Shown one piece after another: positions 1-6,372 of a stretch of 6,466 nt of DNA. The stretch comes from an uncultured Verrucomicrobiales bacterium. GTDB taxonomy: Bacteria > Verrucomicrobiota > Verrucomicrobiia > Verrucomicrobiales > Akkermansiaceae. The DNA is taken from assembly GCA_937969125.1 (NCBI GenBank), contig CALBVA010000020.1, positions 1 through 6,466 of the forward strand. The letters run 5' to 3'. The position numbers and the translations under genes are program-made. Each line of letters starts with the position of its first letter. Within the stretch, counting starts at the first letter, position 1. The notes beneath the pieces are model-generated. The model saw nothing but the letters and a program-made list of their open reading frames with translations. It was not told the DNA's origin and searched no databases.

Positions 1-115
1 TCAAATGGAGTGTTTTTTTATTTACCCATTAAACGCCCAGAAGATCTGAAGAACCAATTAAGGCGATCTTGTAAGCTCCGATTTTACACGGCCGAAAATT
101 TATTTGAATTTTCTT

Positions 116-144
116 CCCGGAGAGTGACGCTTTTAATATCCGGG
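116..144. other. Small inverted repeat upstream of the esterase gene
   Basis: CCCGGA at 116-121 is matched by its exact reverse complement TCCGGG at 139-144, with a 17-base AT-rich interval between. It ends 47 bases before the esterase ATG, so it could be an operator half-site pair or a 5' leader hairpin. There is no T-tract after it, which argues against a terminator. Six matching bases can arise by chance. The rest of bases 1-191 shows only AT-rich DNA, a seven-T run at 13-19 that may be the tail of an upstream terminator, and no convincing -35/-10 pair. Confidence 0.25.
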
Positions 145-191
145 TCCCGTTGATTGATAACTAAGCCCGCGTTGATAGTGATCCAGTCCTT

Positions 192-266
192 ATGAAATTT
201 CTTAAAAATCTCTTTTTGTTGAAGCTCTCGTTGTCGCTAAGCAGCCAAGCTGCCGTGGTGCAGGCG
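192..266 (+). other. Sec-type signal peptide coding segment
   Basis: Residues 1-25 have a lysine-containing n-region (MKFLK), a hydrophobic core of leucines and serines at about 7-18, and small residues before two possible cleavage sites: after A20 (S-Q-A) or after A25 (V-Q-A). There is no lipobox cysteine, so this is not a lipoprotein signal. It implies export through Sec and supports the ATG at 192 as the true start. Confidence 0.75.
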
Positions 267-3200
267 ACTGATCATATCTCGGGGGCCGGCAATGATCTCG
301 CTTATGCTGCAGATGTCTCCACCAATGATCTCATCAATAGTGGCCAACCATCCCTCGCGGCTGCGACCTCAACCCCGAGTCTGAATCCCGGAGGAAGTGA
401 CTTCCAGCCAGAGAATCTTAATGATGGCGATTATCTTAACGGTGCGGCTAATGTCACCTTCTACGATTCAAGTCGCCTTCCAGCCACCGTTACCTACGAC
501 CTGGATGTCAGTACGTTTACGATGGGTTATGATATCTCGAGCATTGCTACCTTTATGGGGTGGTCCGGGGTCAATGGAACCCAGTGCAATCAAGTTTACA
601 CGGTGGAGGTGAGAGAAGTCGGCTCAGCGACATACAATCAGATTGCCTCGGTGAATTATCTGGCCTTCCCGGACTCCGGGCTATCCACACCTTATGAATC
701 AAAGGTTGTCCTTACAGAGGATTCTTCCGGAAAGCTCGCTACAGGGGTTGACAGTATTCGCTTCATCTTCTCCAGCGTTACTGGCGGGTCGCGAGGAACC
801 GTTTTGCGGGAGATTGATGTCAATGGTGCCCCTACAGGGACTCCGACTGGCACGATCACAATCAGCAGCCCGATCCCGCGCCAAATTTTTCAACGCACTC
901 CTGCCGGGGTGGGAGAGGTTCCTTTGCTTGGATCATACACCGACACGGTCGATGCCATCGAGGCGAGGCTCGTCGTGCGCAGCGGGGGTGGGAACTCAGG
1001 CACCTCGCAAGCCTGGCAGGTCATTGATGCGAGCCCATCAGGGGGGACCTTTACCGGAACTCTGGCGAATGTCCCGGAGGGTGGTTGGTATGACCTTGAA
1101 ATGCGCTCCATCACTGGCGGAGTTCCTTCCAATGTCGCTACGATTGAGCGAATTGGGATCGGTGATATTTATCTCATCGCCGGGCAGTCGAACTCGGCAA
1201 ACTGGGGCAGTGTCGCGCTCGATCCCAATGATGATCGGATCTCGGTCCGCACGCTTCCGATGGGTGGCAGCTGGGTCCGCGCGACTGATCCACTGCCGAA
1301 CTTGAACCCCGGACGTGCCGGGACGGGCGGGAGTGCTTGGACGCGTCTGGGTCCGTTACTGACTGCCTCTGAAAATGTCCCTGTTGGTTTTCTCTCATTG
1401 GGAATCGGAAATACCGAGATCGCCGAGTGGACTCCCAATAATCTTTTCTACAATACCCACCTTAGGGATGCAGTTCAGTCCTTCCCGCAGAATGGGTTCA
1501 AGGCCATCCTCTGGCACCAGGGAGAGCGGGATGCTAATGACTCCACCTCTTACGCCGACTACAAAAGGGATCTGGAGGCGATCATTGCGGGGACTCGTTC
1601 GCCGGCAGTTGGTAACTGGGCCATCCCTTGGTTCATCGCAGAAGCCTCTTATCAGGGAGCTTCTAATTTGTCCGAGGAAGAGCCCATTAAAGCTGCGCAA
1701 AGGGCGGTAGCGGCAGCCGATCCTTTCGTATTCTTAGGACCGTCGACCGACGAATTCCACCTTGAAAACGCAGCCAGCGGGAAGCTGAGCGATGGCGTGC
1801 ATTTCAATGAGGCCGGCCTTGCCGATCATGCCGCCCAGTGGTTCGCGATTTTGACAAATGAGGTTCCTGTCGCGCTCGAAAATGGTGACTTTGAGAAGAA
1901 CGTTGACCCCACCGTCACGAACAGATCCGCACTTTCAGAAAACGTCACCGCCCTGACGGATATCAATGCGGGTAATTCTCCATCAGTTTTGGATTGGCGA
2001 ATTCTTTCGGCCGACGGTCAGGCTGCCGCAGATGGGAGTAATGGTTTCATGAACCCCGGAACCAACACATACGGAGTTATTGATCCGCCGAATCTCATCG
2101 GACCGCACGCAGCTGTCCTTTCCGCTGGCACGGCTGGAAATTATTTTCTGCAGGCGACACGGGCAAGGGCTGTCGGTGGGGAGACCTACCAACTCACTGC
2201 CTCCTTCGGCCTTCGCAATGGTGGTGGCTCCGAAGTCTACGGGAATGCCCGAATGGAGCTCTTTGCGGGGTCGCTTTCTCTCGGATCACTCTCGGTTCCA
2301 GAGACCGCGTTGGTCGCTGGTGAATTTACCGCTCAGACCCTGAGCGTGGTCGCTCCCGTCAGCGTGGATGGCCAGGAGCTGGCAGTTCACATTGTTAAAG
2401 CCGATGGCGGTGCCAACACCTATGTCGACTTCGATAATGTTCAGCTGAGTCTATTTGCACCAACCACTGGTTTGGTTACCGCAACCCAGCCGGTGGAACG
2501 CGAAATTGTTCAGCGCGATGGCGCGAATTTCGGGGTGATTCGGGTTGCCGGAACATACGAAGGCAGTGTCGATTTCATCGAGGCTCGCGCGATCGTTCGC
2601 TCCGAGAGCGGGAATTCGGGAACTTCCATCGATTGGCAGACTGTTGATGCCTCCCCGGGTGGAAACGCATTTTCGGGCTCCTTGACCGCAGTCCCCGCAG
2701 GTGGGTGGTATGATGTTGAGTTCCGCTCCGTGACCGGTGGCACCCCCTCCGCGAGCACTTATGTCGAGAAAGTGGGAGTGGGTGACATTTATTTGGTTTT
2801 CGGACAGTCAAACTCGGTGAATTTTGGTGAGCCCGCGCTGGACCCTGCCGATGATCGAGTCTCGGCCCGGACGCTTCCCACTGGCAACGAGTGGGTGCGG
2901 GCAGTCGATCCGCTCCCAAACTTCGATCCCGGCCGTGGTGGGGCGGGAGGCAGCACTTGGACTCGGCTGGGGCCACTGCTCACCGCTTCGGAAAATGTTC
3001 CAATCGGATTTGTCTCCATGGGTATCGGGAACTCCCATGTCAGCGAGTGGATCTCACCCAATTTGTTCTATCTGAGCCGCATTAAATCTGCTGTGCAGTC
3101 ATTTCCGGCGCACGGATTCAAGGCGATCCTCTGGCATCAGGGAGAACGCGACGCTAATCTCACGACCTCGGCCGCTCTCTATCAGAGCCGCCTGGAAGGT

Positions 3201-4445
3201 ATCATCGCCAGTAGTCGTAGTGATGCCACCGGGCAATGGCCGATTCCTTGGTATGTCGCTGAGGCCTCCTATCAAGGCTCGACAACCCTGACTCAGGAGG
3301 AACCAGTGAAGGCTGGTCAAAGAGCTGTCGCTTTCAATGACCCGCTGGTCTTTTTGGGCCCCTCGACGGATGAGTTTCATCTCGAAAATGCTGGCGCGGG
3401 TAAACTTCATGACGGCCTGCATTTTAGTGCCCGAGGACTTCAGGATCACGCCGATCAATGGTTCGCCATCCTCACCCGTACCGTTCCTACTGAGCTGGAA
3501 AATGGGGGGATTGAAAAAAATACCGACCCACTTGTGACGACTCAACCGCCTCTGGCGGAAAATGCCATAGCTGTCACTTCGATCACTGCCGGACTGTCAC
3601 CCTCGGTGATCGACTGGCGGATTCTTGCTGCCGATGGCCTTGCCGCCGCTGATGGATCGAATGGATATTTTAACCCCGGAACGACTCTCTACGGAGTGAG
3701 TTCACCCACAGGTGTCGAAGGATCCCACGCAGCCTTCCTTGAGGACGGGACAGCCGATAACTTCTTCCTCCAGCCGACACGCATCCCGATCATCGAAAAT
3801 CAGACTTACCGAGTGACCGCTTCCTTCGGCCTCCGAAGTGCTGGGACTGCCAGTTTTGGGAATGCCCGCCTGGAGATCCTCTCTGGAAATTCCTCGTTGG
3901 CTCAGCTGGAGATCACCGCGGCAGATCTGGTTGCGGGAGAGTTCACTCCTCAGACTCTCGATGTCACCGTGCCTGTGGGTGCCGTGGTCGGCGAGTTAGG
4001 GATTAAAATCAGCAAGCTCTCCGGGGCTGGCACCTACGTCGATTTTGACAATGTCAGCCTGACTCAACTGACCCCATACGATATCTGGGCCCAGGCAAAC
4101 GGATTCGGTCTCCCCGGTGTTGATGACGACGGCGATGGCTACCCCAACCTCATAGAGTTCGCTTTGGGGGATCCTTCCGGCACTGGAGAGTCATCAATCA
4201 TTCCCTTTACCAGAGAAGGATCCGCTCTCCGGGTGACTCGGCGTCCGTCCGCCCAAGCGGGTGTGAGTTATCAAGTGGAGCAGTCGACCACTCTACAAGG
4301 TGCAAGCTGGTCTGCTGTCCCAAATGTGACCGAAACCCAGATCTCAAGCTCCGCAAACTTCGAAACGATCGACCTCACCATCCCCGGTGGCTGGGACCTC
4401 GACAATGGTGTCTTTTACAGGCTGAAGTTAGTTCTAATAGAGTAG
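192..4445 (+). CDS. Large secreted protein with two tandem SASA/SGNH-type carbohydrate esterase modules
   Basis: Predicted exported esterase that removes O-acetyl groups from a glycan; the substrate cannot be read from the sequence. Residues 1-25 look like a signal peptide. Residues 27-212 form a beta-rich, discoidin-like domain present once. Two modules at a constant 540-residue offset follow. Each has an Ig-like domain (about 222-322 and 762-862), a SASA/SGNH hydrolase (about 324-556 and 864-1096) and a jelly-roll-like domain running from an NG-x-x-E-K-N start to a YVDFDNV end (about 563-755 and 1103-1291). Nucleophile blocks are GQSN with Ser333 and Ser873. WHQGERDAN lies at 441-449 and 981-989. 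Block V is D534-x-x-H537 and D1074-x-x-H1077. The tail (1294-1417) carries an EF-hand-like loop. I saw only one cysteine (C132). The ATG at 192 directly precedes the signal peptide, with no clear Shine-Dalgarno. The esterase fold is well supported; sialate specificity is not. Confidence 0.9.
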   Translation: MKFLKNLFLLKLSLSLSSQAAVVQATDHISGAGNDLAYAADVSTNDLINSGQPSLAAATSTPSLNPGGSDFQPENLNDGDYLNGAANVTFYDSSRLPATVTYDLDVSTFTMGYDISSIATFMGWSGVNGTQCNQVYTVEVREVGSATYNQIASVNYLAFPDSGLSTPYESKVVLTEDSSGKLATGVDSIRFIFSSVTGGSRGTVLREIDVNGAPTGTPTGTITISSPIPRQIFQRTPAGVGEVPLLGSYTDTVDAIEARLVVRSGGGNSGTSQAWQVIDASPSGGTFTGTLANVPEGGWYDLEMRSITGGVPSNVATIERIGIGDIYLIAGQSNSANWGSVALDPNDDRISVRTLPMGGSWVRATDPLPNLNPGRAGTGGSAWTRLGPLLTASENVPVGFLSLGIGNTEIAEWTPNNLFYNTHLRDAVQSFPQNGFKAILWHQGERDANDSTSYADYKRDLEAIIAGTRSPAVGNWAIPWFIAEASYQGASNLSEEEPIKAAQRAVAAADPFVFLGPSTDEFHLENAASGKLSDGVHFNEAGLADHAAQWFAILTNEVPVALENGDFEKNVDPTVTNRSALSENVTALTDINAGNSPSVLDWRILSADGQAAADGSNGFMNPGTNTYGVIDPPNLIGPHAAVLSAGTAGNYFLQATRARAVGGETYQLTASFGLRNGGGSEVYGNARMELFAGSLSLGSLSVPETALVAGEFTAQTLSVVAPVSVDGQELAVHIVKADGGANTYVDFDNVQLSLFAPTTGLVTATQPVEREIVQRDGANFGVIRVAGTYEGSVDFIEARAIVRSESGNSGTSIDWQTVDASPGGNAFSGSLTAVPAGGWYDVEFRSVTGGTPSASTYVEKVGVGDIYLVFGQSNSVNFGEPALDPADDRVSARTLPTGNEWVRAVDPLPNFDPGRGGAGGSTWTRLGPLLTASENVPIGFVSMGIGNSHVSEWISPNLFYLSRIKSAVQSFPAHGFKAILWHQGERDANLTTSAALYQSRLEGIIASSRSDATGQWPIPWYVAEASYQGSTTLTQEEPVKAGQRAVAFNDPLVFLGPSTDEFHLENAGAGKLHDGLHFSARGLQDHADQWFAILTRTVPTELENGGIEKNTDPLVTTQPPLAENAIAVTSITAGLSPSVIDWRILAADGLAAADGSNGYFNPGTTLYGVSSPTGVEGSHAAFLEDGTADNFFLQPTRIPIIENQTYRVTASFGLRSAGTASFGNARLEILSGNSSLAQLEITAADLVAGEFTPQTLDVTVPVGAVVGELGIKISKLSGAGTYVDFDNVSLTQLTPYDIWAQANGFGLPGVDDDGDGYPNLIEFALGDPSGTGESSIIPFTREGSALRVTRRPSAQAGVSYQVEQSTTLQGASWSAVPNVTETQISSSANFETIDLTIPGGWDLDNGVFYRLKLVLIE
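855..2453 (+). repeat. Esterase module copy A (Ig-like + SASA + jelly-roll-like)
   Basis: This is the first copy of the internal duplication, about residues 222-754. Landmarks with exact partners 540 residues later are Q234-R235, GGWY at 297-300, GQSNS at 331-335, WHQGERDAN at 441-449, DEFHLENA at 520-527, DGVHF at 534-538 and SFGLR at 671-675. Towards the end the offset drops to 539 and then 538, which means two single-residue indels within the jelly-roll-like part. The two DNA copies differ at many third codon positions, so the duplication is old and the protein sequence has been kept under selection. Confidence 0.9.
2475..4067 (+). repeat. Esterase module copy B (Ig-like + SASA + jelly-roll-like)
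   Basis: This is the second copy, about residues 762-1292. It has GQSNS at 871-875, WHQGERDAN at 981-989, DEFHLENA at 1060-1067 and DGLHF at 1074-1078. All candidate catalytic residues of copy A are present. By eye the esterase parts are roughly two-thirds identical. Differences cluster around the presumed block II loop (GIGNTEIAEW in A, GIGNSHVSEW in B) and the segment after WHQGERDAN, which could tune substrate choice. That last point is inference. Confidence 0.9.
4122..4157 (+). other. EF-hand-like calcium-binding loop in the C-terminal tail
   Basis: Residues 1311-1322 fit the 12-position EF-hand or dockerin loop: Asp at positions 1, 3 and 5 (D1311, D1313, D1315), Gly at position 6 (G1316) and Glu at position 12 (E1322). 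It is followed by a beta-rich segment of about 90 residues containing VSYQVEQSTTL and ASW. Tails of this D-x-D-x-D-G-x-x-N-x-x-E-F type are common at the C-terminus of exported verrucomicrobial and planctomycetal proteins. The role is unproven; surface anchoring or sorting, or calcium-stabilised folding, are the likely options. Confidence 0.6.
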
Positions 4446-4467
4446 GAGCTGCTTCAAAAAGATTCAA

Positions 4468-4493
4468 AGTACGAGGACCTCCCGGACTTTTTT
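4468..4493 (+). terminator. Candidate rho-independent terminator after the esterase gene
   Basis: An imperfect hairpin (AGT/ACT, CG/CG and GG/TC pairs separated by two mismatches, three-base loop) is followed at once by six T residues at 4488-4493. It starts 23 bases after the TAG stop. The position and T-run fit a terminator, but the stem is weak. A second pairing is possible between GGACCT at 4475-4480 and AGGTCC at 4530-4535. Termination here would separate the esterase from purEK transcription. Confidence 0.35.
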
Positions 4494-4543
4494 CTGGAGA
4501 ATTCTGTCTTTCTGGAATCCCCCTCAATTAGGTCCTTAAAAAC

Positions 4544-4569
4544 CTTCGCGCCTTTGCGACTTAGCGGTG
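4544..4569. repeat. Short tandem repeat, three units of CTTNGCGN
   Basis: CTTCGCGC (4544-4551), CTTTGCGA (4552-4559) and CTTAGCGG (4560-4567) are three consecutive octamers of consensus CTTNGCGN, followed by TG. Read on the other strand this gives CGC-rich and AAG-rich octamers of the CGCAAAGA kind. I recall such strings as dispersed, non-coding repeats in genomes of several phyla. The repeat ends inside an 8-base palindrome, GGTGCACC (4566-4573). It lies 62 bases before the chosen purE start, so it may sit in the promoter or leader region of purEK. Its function is unknown. Confidence 0.6.
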
Positions 4570-4630
4570 CACCTTCGCCCTATGGCATGTCTTCTTGCAA
4601 ATTCTCCCGCCACATAGTGATACTGCGCGC

Positions 4631-5134
4631 GTGAGCGAGACAGAGCAGCCCCTGGTCGGCGTCGTGATGGGAAGTGATTCGGATTGGCCTACCATGGCGA
4701 AAGCCGTTGAGGTGCTGGAGGAATTTGGAATCCCTTTTGAGGCCCGCGTCGTGAGCGCGCATCGGACTCCGGAGCTACTCGTTGACTACTCCAAGACCGC
4801 TCAAGACCGCGGCTTGAAAGTCATCATCGCCGGTGCCGGTGGAGCCGCGCATCTTCCTGGCATGGTCGCCTCCATGAGCATCCTTCCCGTTCTCGGAGTT
4901 CCCGTGCAATCTCGCGCCCTCAGCGGGATGGATTCACTCCTCTCCATCGTGCAAATGCCAAAGGGCATCCCAGTCGCTACCTTCGCTATCGGCGAAGCGG
5001 GAGCAGGCAATGCCGGCCTCTCAGCAGTGTCCATACTGGCGACCTCGGACGAGACCCTCGCAGCGAAGCTCCAAAAATTTCGCGAGAACCAGCGCGATAC
5101 CGTGCTTGCGAAAGTCCTCCCGTCCGAAGCCTGA
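4631..5134 (+). CDS. purE: N5-carboxyaminoimidazole ribonucleotide mutase, PurE class I
   Basis: PurE converts N5-CAIR to CAIR in de novo purine synthesis, in the cytoplasm and normally as an octamer. From the GTG at 4631 the product is 167 residues, matching the usual 160-170. Family motifs are all present: GSDSDW at 14-19, SAHRTP at 42-47 with the conserved active-site His44, AGAGGAAHLPGM at 67-78, and the LSGMDSLLSIVQMPKGIPVA block at 97-116. AGAGGAAHLPGM marks the bacterial class I mutase that works with PurK, not the class II AIR carboxylase. The frame extends upstream to a TTG at 4595 (179 residues), but the extra 12 residues look unlike a PurE N-terminus. The GTG start aligns GSDSDW as in E. 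coli PurE. Neither start has a Shine-Dalgarno. purK follows after 17 bases. Confidence 0.95.
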   Translation: MSETEQPLVGVVMGSDSDWPTMAKAVEVLEEFGIPFEARVVSAHRTPELLVDYSKTAQDRGLKVIIAGAGGAAHLPGMVASMSILPVLGVPVQSRALSGMDSLLSIVQMPKGIPVATFAIGEAGAGNAGLSAVSILATSDETLAAKLQKFRENQRDTVLAKVLPSEA

Positions 5135-5151
5135 TCTCTCTTTCTCTCTTC

Positions 5152-6273
5152 GTGAAACAAATGACTCTCGGAATCCTCGGCGGCGGCCAGCTCGCCCGCA
5201 TGCTCTGTCTCGATGCCCGCCGCATGGGTGTCCGCACCATCGTCTGGAGTGGCACACCCAGCGCCGACCCTACCGAAGGGGTGGCGGACATCGTCCTTTT
5301 GAAGCCTTTCGATGACCTCGAAGCCTGCGCGGAATTTTGCCGCATTGCCGATGTCGCCACGGTGGAATTTGAAAACATTCCGCTGGAGGCCCTCCGCGCA
5401 GTAGAGGAAAAGATCACCCTGTCTCCTTCGTCGGAAAGCATCGGGGTGAGCCAGCATCGCTCGCGTGAGAAATCGTTCTTGCGCGAACATGGCATTCCCT
5501 GTGCGCCTTTCGCCTTGGTGAATACACTCGATGAACTCCGCTCGGCCTACGCTGAGATCGGCCCCGTCGGGGTCCTGAAGACGGCGGCCTTCGGCTATGA
5601 CGGGAAGGGGCAAGTCAAGCTCACCTCAGCTGATGAACTCGAAGCCGCCTGGGAATCAGTGGAGGGACAACCTTCCGTCCTGGAGGGTTTTATTGACTTC
5701 CAGTGTGAAATCTCCGTCCTCGTCGCGCGTGGGCAGACCGGCGAGTGCCTTGCATTTCCGCCTGCCGAAAATCAGCACCGCCACCACATTCTCGATCTTT
5801 CTATCGTCCCTGCAAGAGTGTCCGAAGCCACCCTCGCCGAAGCTGGTGAGATTGCTCTGAAGCTCGTCGAGGAACTCGATTACCGCGGTCTTCTCGCAGT
5901 CGAGTTTTTTGTCGAAAAGTCGGGTCGCGTCCTTGTCAATGAGATGGCTCCACGCCCGCATAACTCTGGTCACTACACCATGAACGGTTGTGTGACCTCG
6001 CAATTTGAGCAGCAGCTCCGTGCAGTCTGTGGTTTGCCCTTGGGCTCCACCGATCTCCTTTGCGATACCGTAATGTTAAATCTCCTCGGCGACATGTGGC
6101 ATGAGGGAGATCTCAATACCGCCCGCATCTTCGCTACCGAAGGTGCCAAGCTTCATCTCTACGGAAAAGCTGACGCCTCCGGCCGCCGCAAAATGGGTCA
6201 TGTGAACCTCGTAGCCGGCAGAGATGTCATTGCGCGAGCTGAGGCGTTGAAGGTGGATCTTTTAGGCGAGTAG
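5152..6273 (+). CDS. purK: N5-carboxyaminoimidazole ribonucleotide synthase, ATP-grasp PurK
   Basis: PurK uses ATP and bicarbonate to carboxylate AIR to N5-CAIR, the substrate of PurE encoded just upstream. The product is 373 residues, within the normal PurK range. Visible landmarks are the N-terminal glycine-rich GILGGGQLARM (7-17), VEFENIP (71-77), SREKSFL (104-110), the ATP-grasp KTAAFGYDGKGQ (143-154 region), FQCEISV (183-189), ENQHRHHIL (206-214), the metal/ATP-site VNEMAPRPHNSGH (262-274) and KMGHVN (347-352). The gene is complete. The GTG at 5152 gives MKQMTLGILGGGQL, closely resembling the MKQ start of E. coli PurK. An in-frame ATG at 5161 is a reasonable alternative, losing three residues. 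The region before the start is a pyrimidine tract with no Shine-Dalgarno. Cotranscription with purE is very likely. Confidence 0.96.
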   Translation: MKQMTLGILGGGQLARMLCLDARRMGVRTIVWSGTPSADPTEGVADIVLLKPFDDLEACAEFCRIADVATVEFENIPLEALRAVEEKITLSPSSESIGVSQHRSREKSFLREHGIPCAPFALVNTLDELRSAYAEIGPVGVLKTAAFGYDGKGQVKLTSADELEAAWESVEGQPSVLEGFIDFQCEISVLVARGQTGECLAFPPAENQHRHHILDLSIVPARVSEATLAEAGEIALKLVEELDYRGLLAVEFFVEKSGRVLVNEMAPRPHNSGHYTMNGCVTSQFEQQLRAVCGLPLGSTDLLCDTVMLNLLGDMWHEGDLNTARIFATEGAKLHLYGKADASGRRKMGHVNLVAGRDVIARAEALKVDLLGE

Positions 6274-6297
6274 GCGGAAGAATGGGATGATCCGTCC

Positions 6298-6341
6298 CCG
6301 GTCACATCTGTAGGGTCTGAACCGGCTTAGCAGACTGTTTT
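6298..6341 (+). terminator. Weak candidate terminator hairpin after purK
   Basis: CCGGTCA at 6298-6304 can pair with TGA-(A)-CCGG at 6318-6325, giving seven pairs with one bulged A and a 13-base loop. A four-T run follows only at 6338-6341, 12 bases past the stem, so this is not a textbook intrinsic terminator. It is the only stem I could find between the purK stop and the window end. Confidence 0.2.
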
Positions 6342-6343
6342 AA

Positions 6344-6372
6344 AAGGAGGTGTTTCGCGGAGAGTTTATAAT
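6344..6372 (+). promoter_or_regulatory. Orphan Shine-Dalgarno-like sequence and TATAAT box downstream of purK
   Basis: AAGGAGGTG at 6344-6352 is a nine-base complement to the 16S anti-Shine-Dalgarno, but no ATG, GTG or TTG lies at a usable distance after it. TATAAT at 6367-6372 is a perfect -10 hexamer, with no recognisable -35 at 16-18 bases and no extended -10 TG. Either could belong to a gene starting beyond base 6466, or both could be chance. A second GGAGG at 6437-6441 also lacks a start codon inside the window. Confidence 0.2.

Noticed and set aside
48..57. GAAGAACCAA near the left edge and again at 6422-6431, and CGGAGAGT at both ends, as flanking direct repeats of an inserted element
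   Set aside because: The order of the two short matches differs between the ends, no transposase or integrase lies between, and the housekeeping purEK operon is inside, so chance is the better explanation.
1..153. Frame open from the window edge to a TGA at 151-153 (50 codons), possibly the end of an upstream gene
   Set aside because: The translation resembles no family, the region is AT-rich with a seven-T run inside the frame, and 50 open codons is not unusual. More sequence to the left would decide.
694..1305. 203-codon + strand frame inside the esterase gene, and similar shadows at 2575-2976 (-) and 3099-3545 (-)
   Set aside because: They are out of frame with a 1,417-codon gene whose protein motifs are clear, and their translations are low in recognisable structure and rich in Arg, Ser and Pro.
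855..4067. Assembly artefact as the cause of the 1.6-kb internal repeat
   Set aside because: The two copies differ at many silent and replacement sites and include two single-residue indels, which an assembly or cloning error would not create.
4801..5613. 270-codon open frame on the minus strand opposite purE and purK
   Set aside because: It lies fully antisense to two well-supported conserved genes, its translation shows no family motif, and long antisense frames are expected opposite GC-rich coding DNA.
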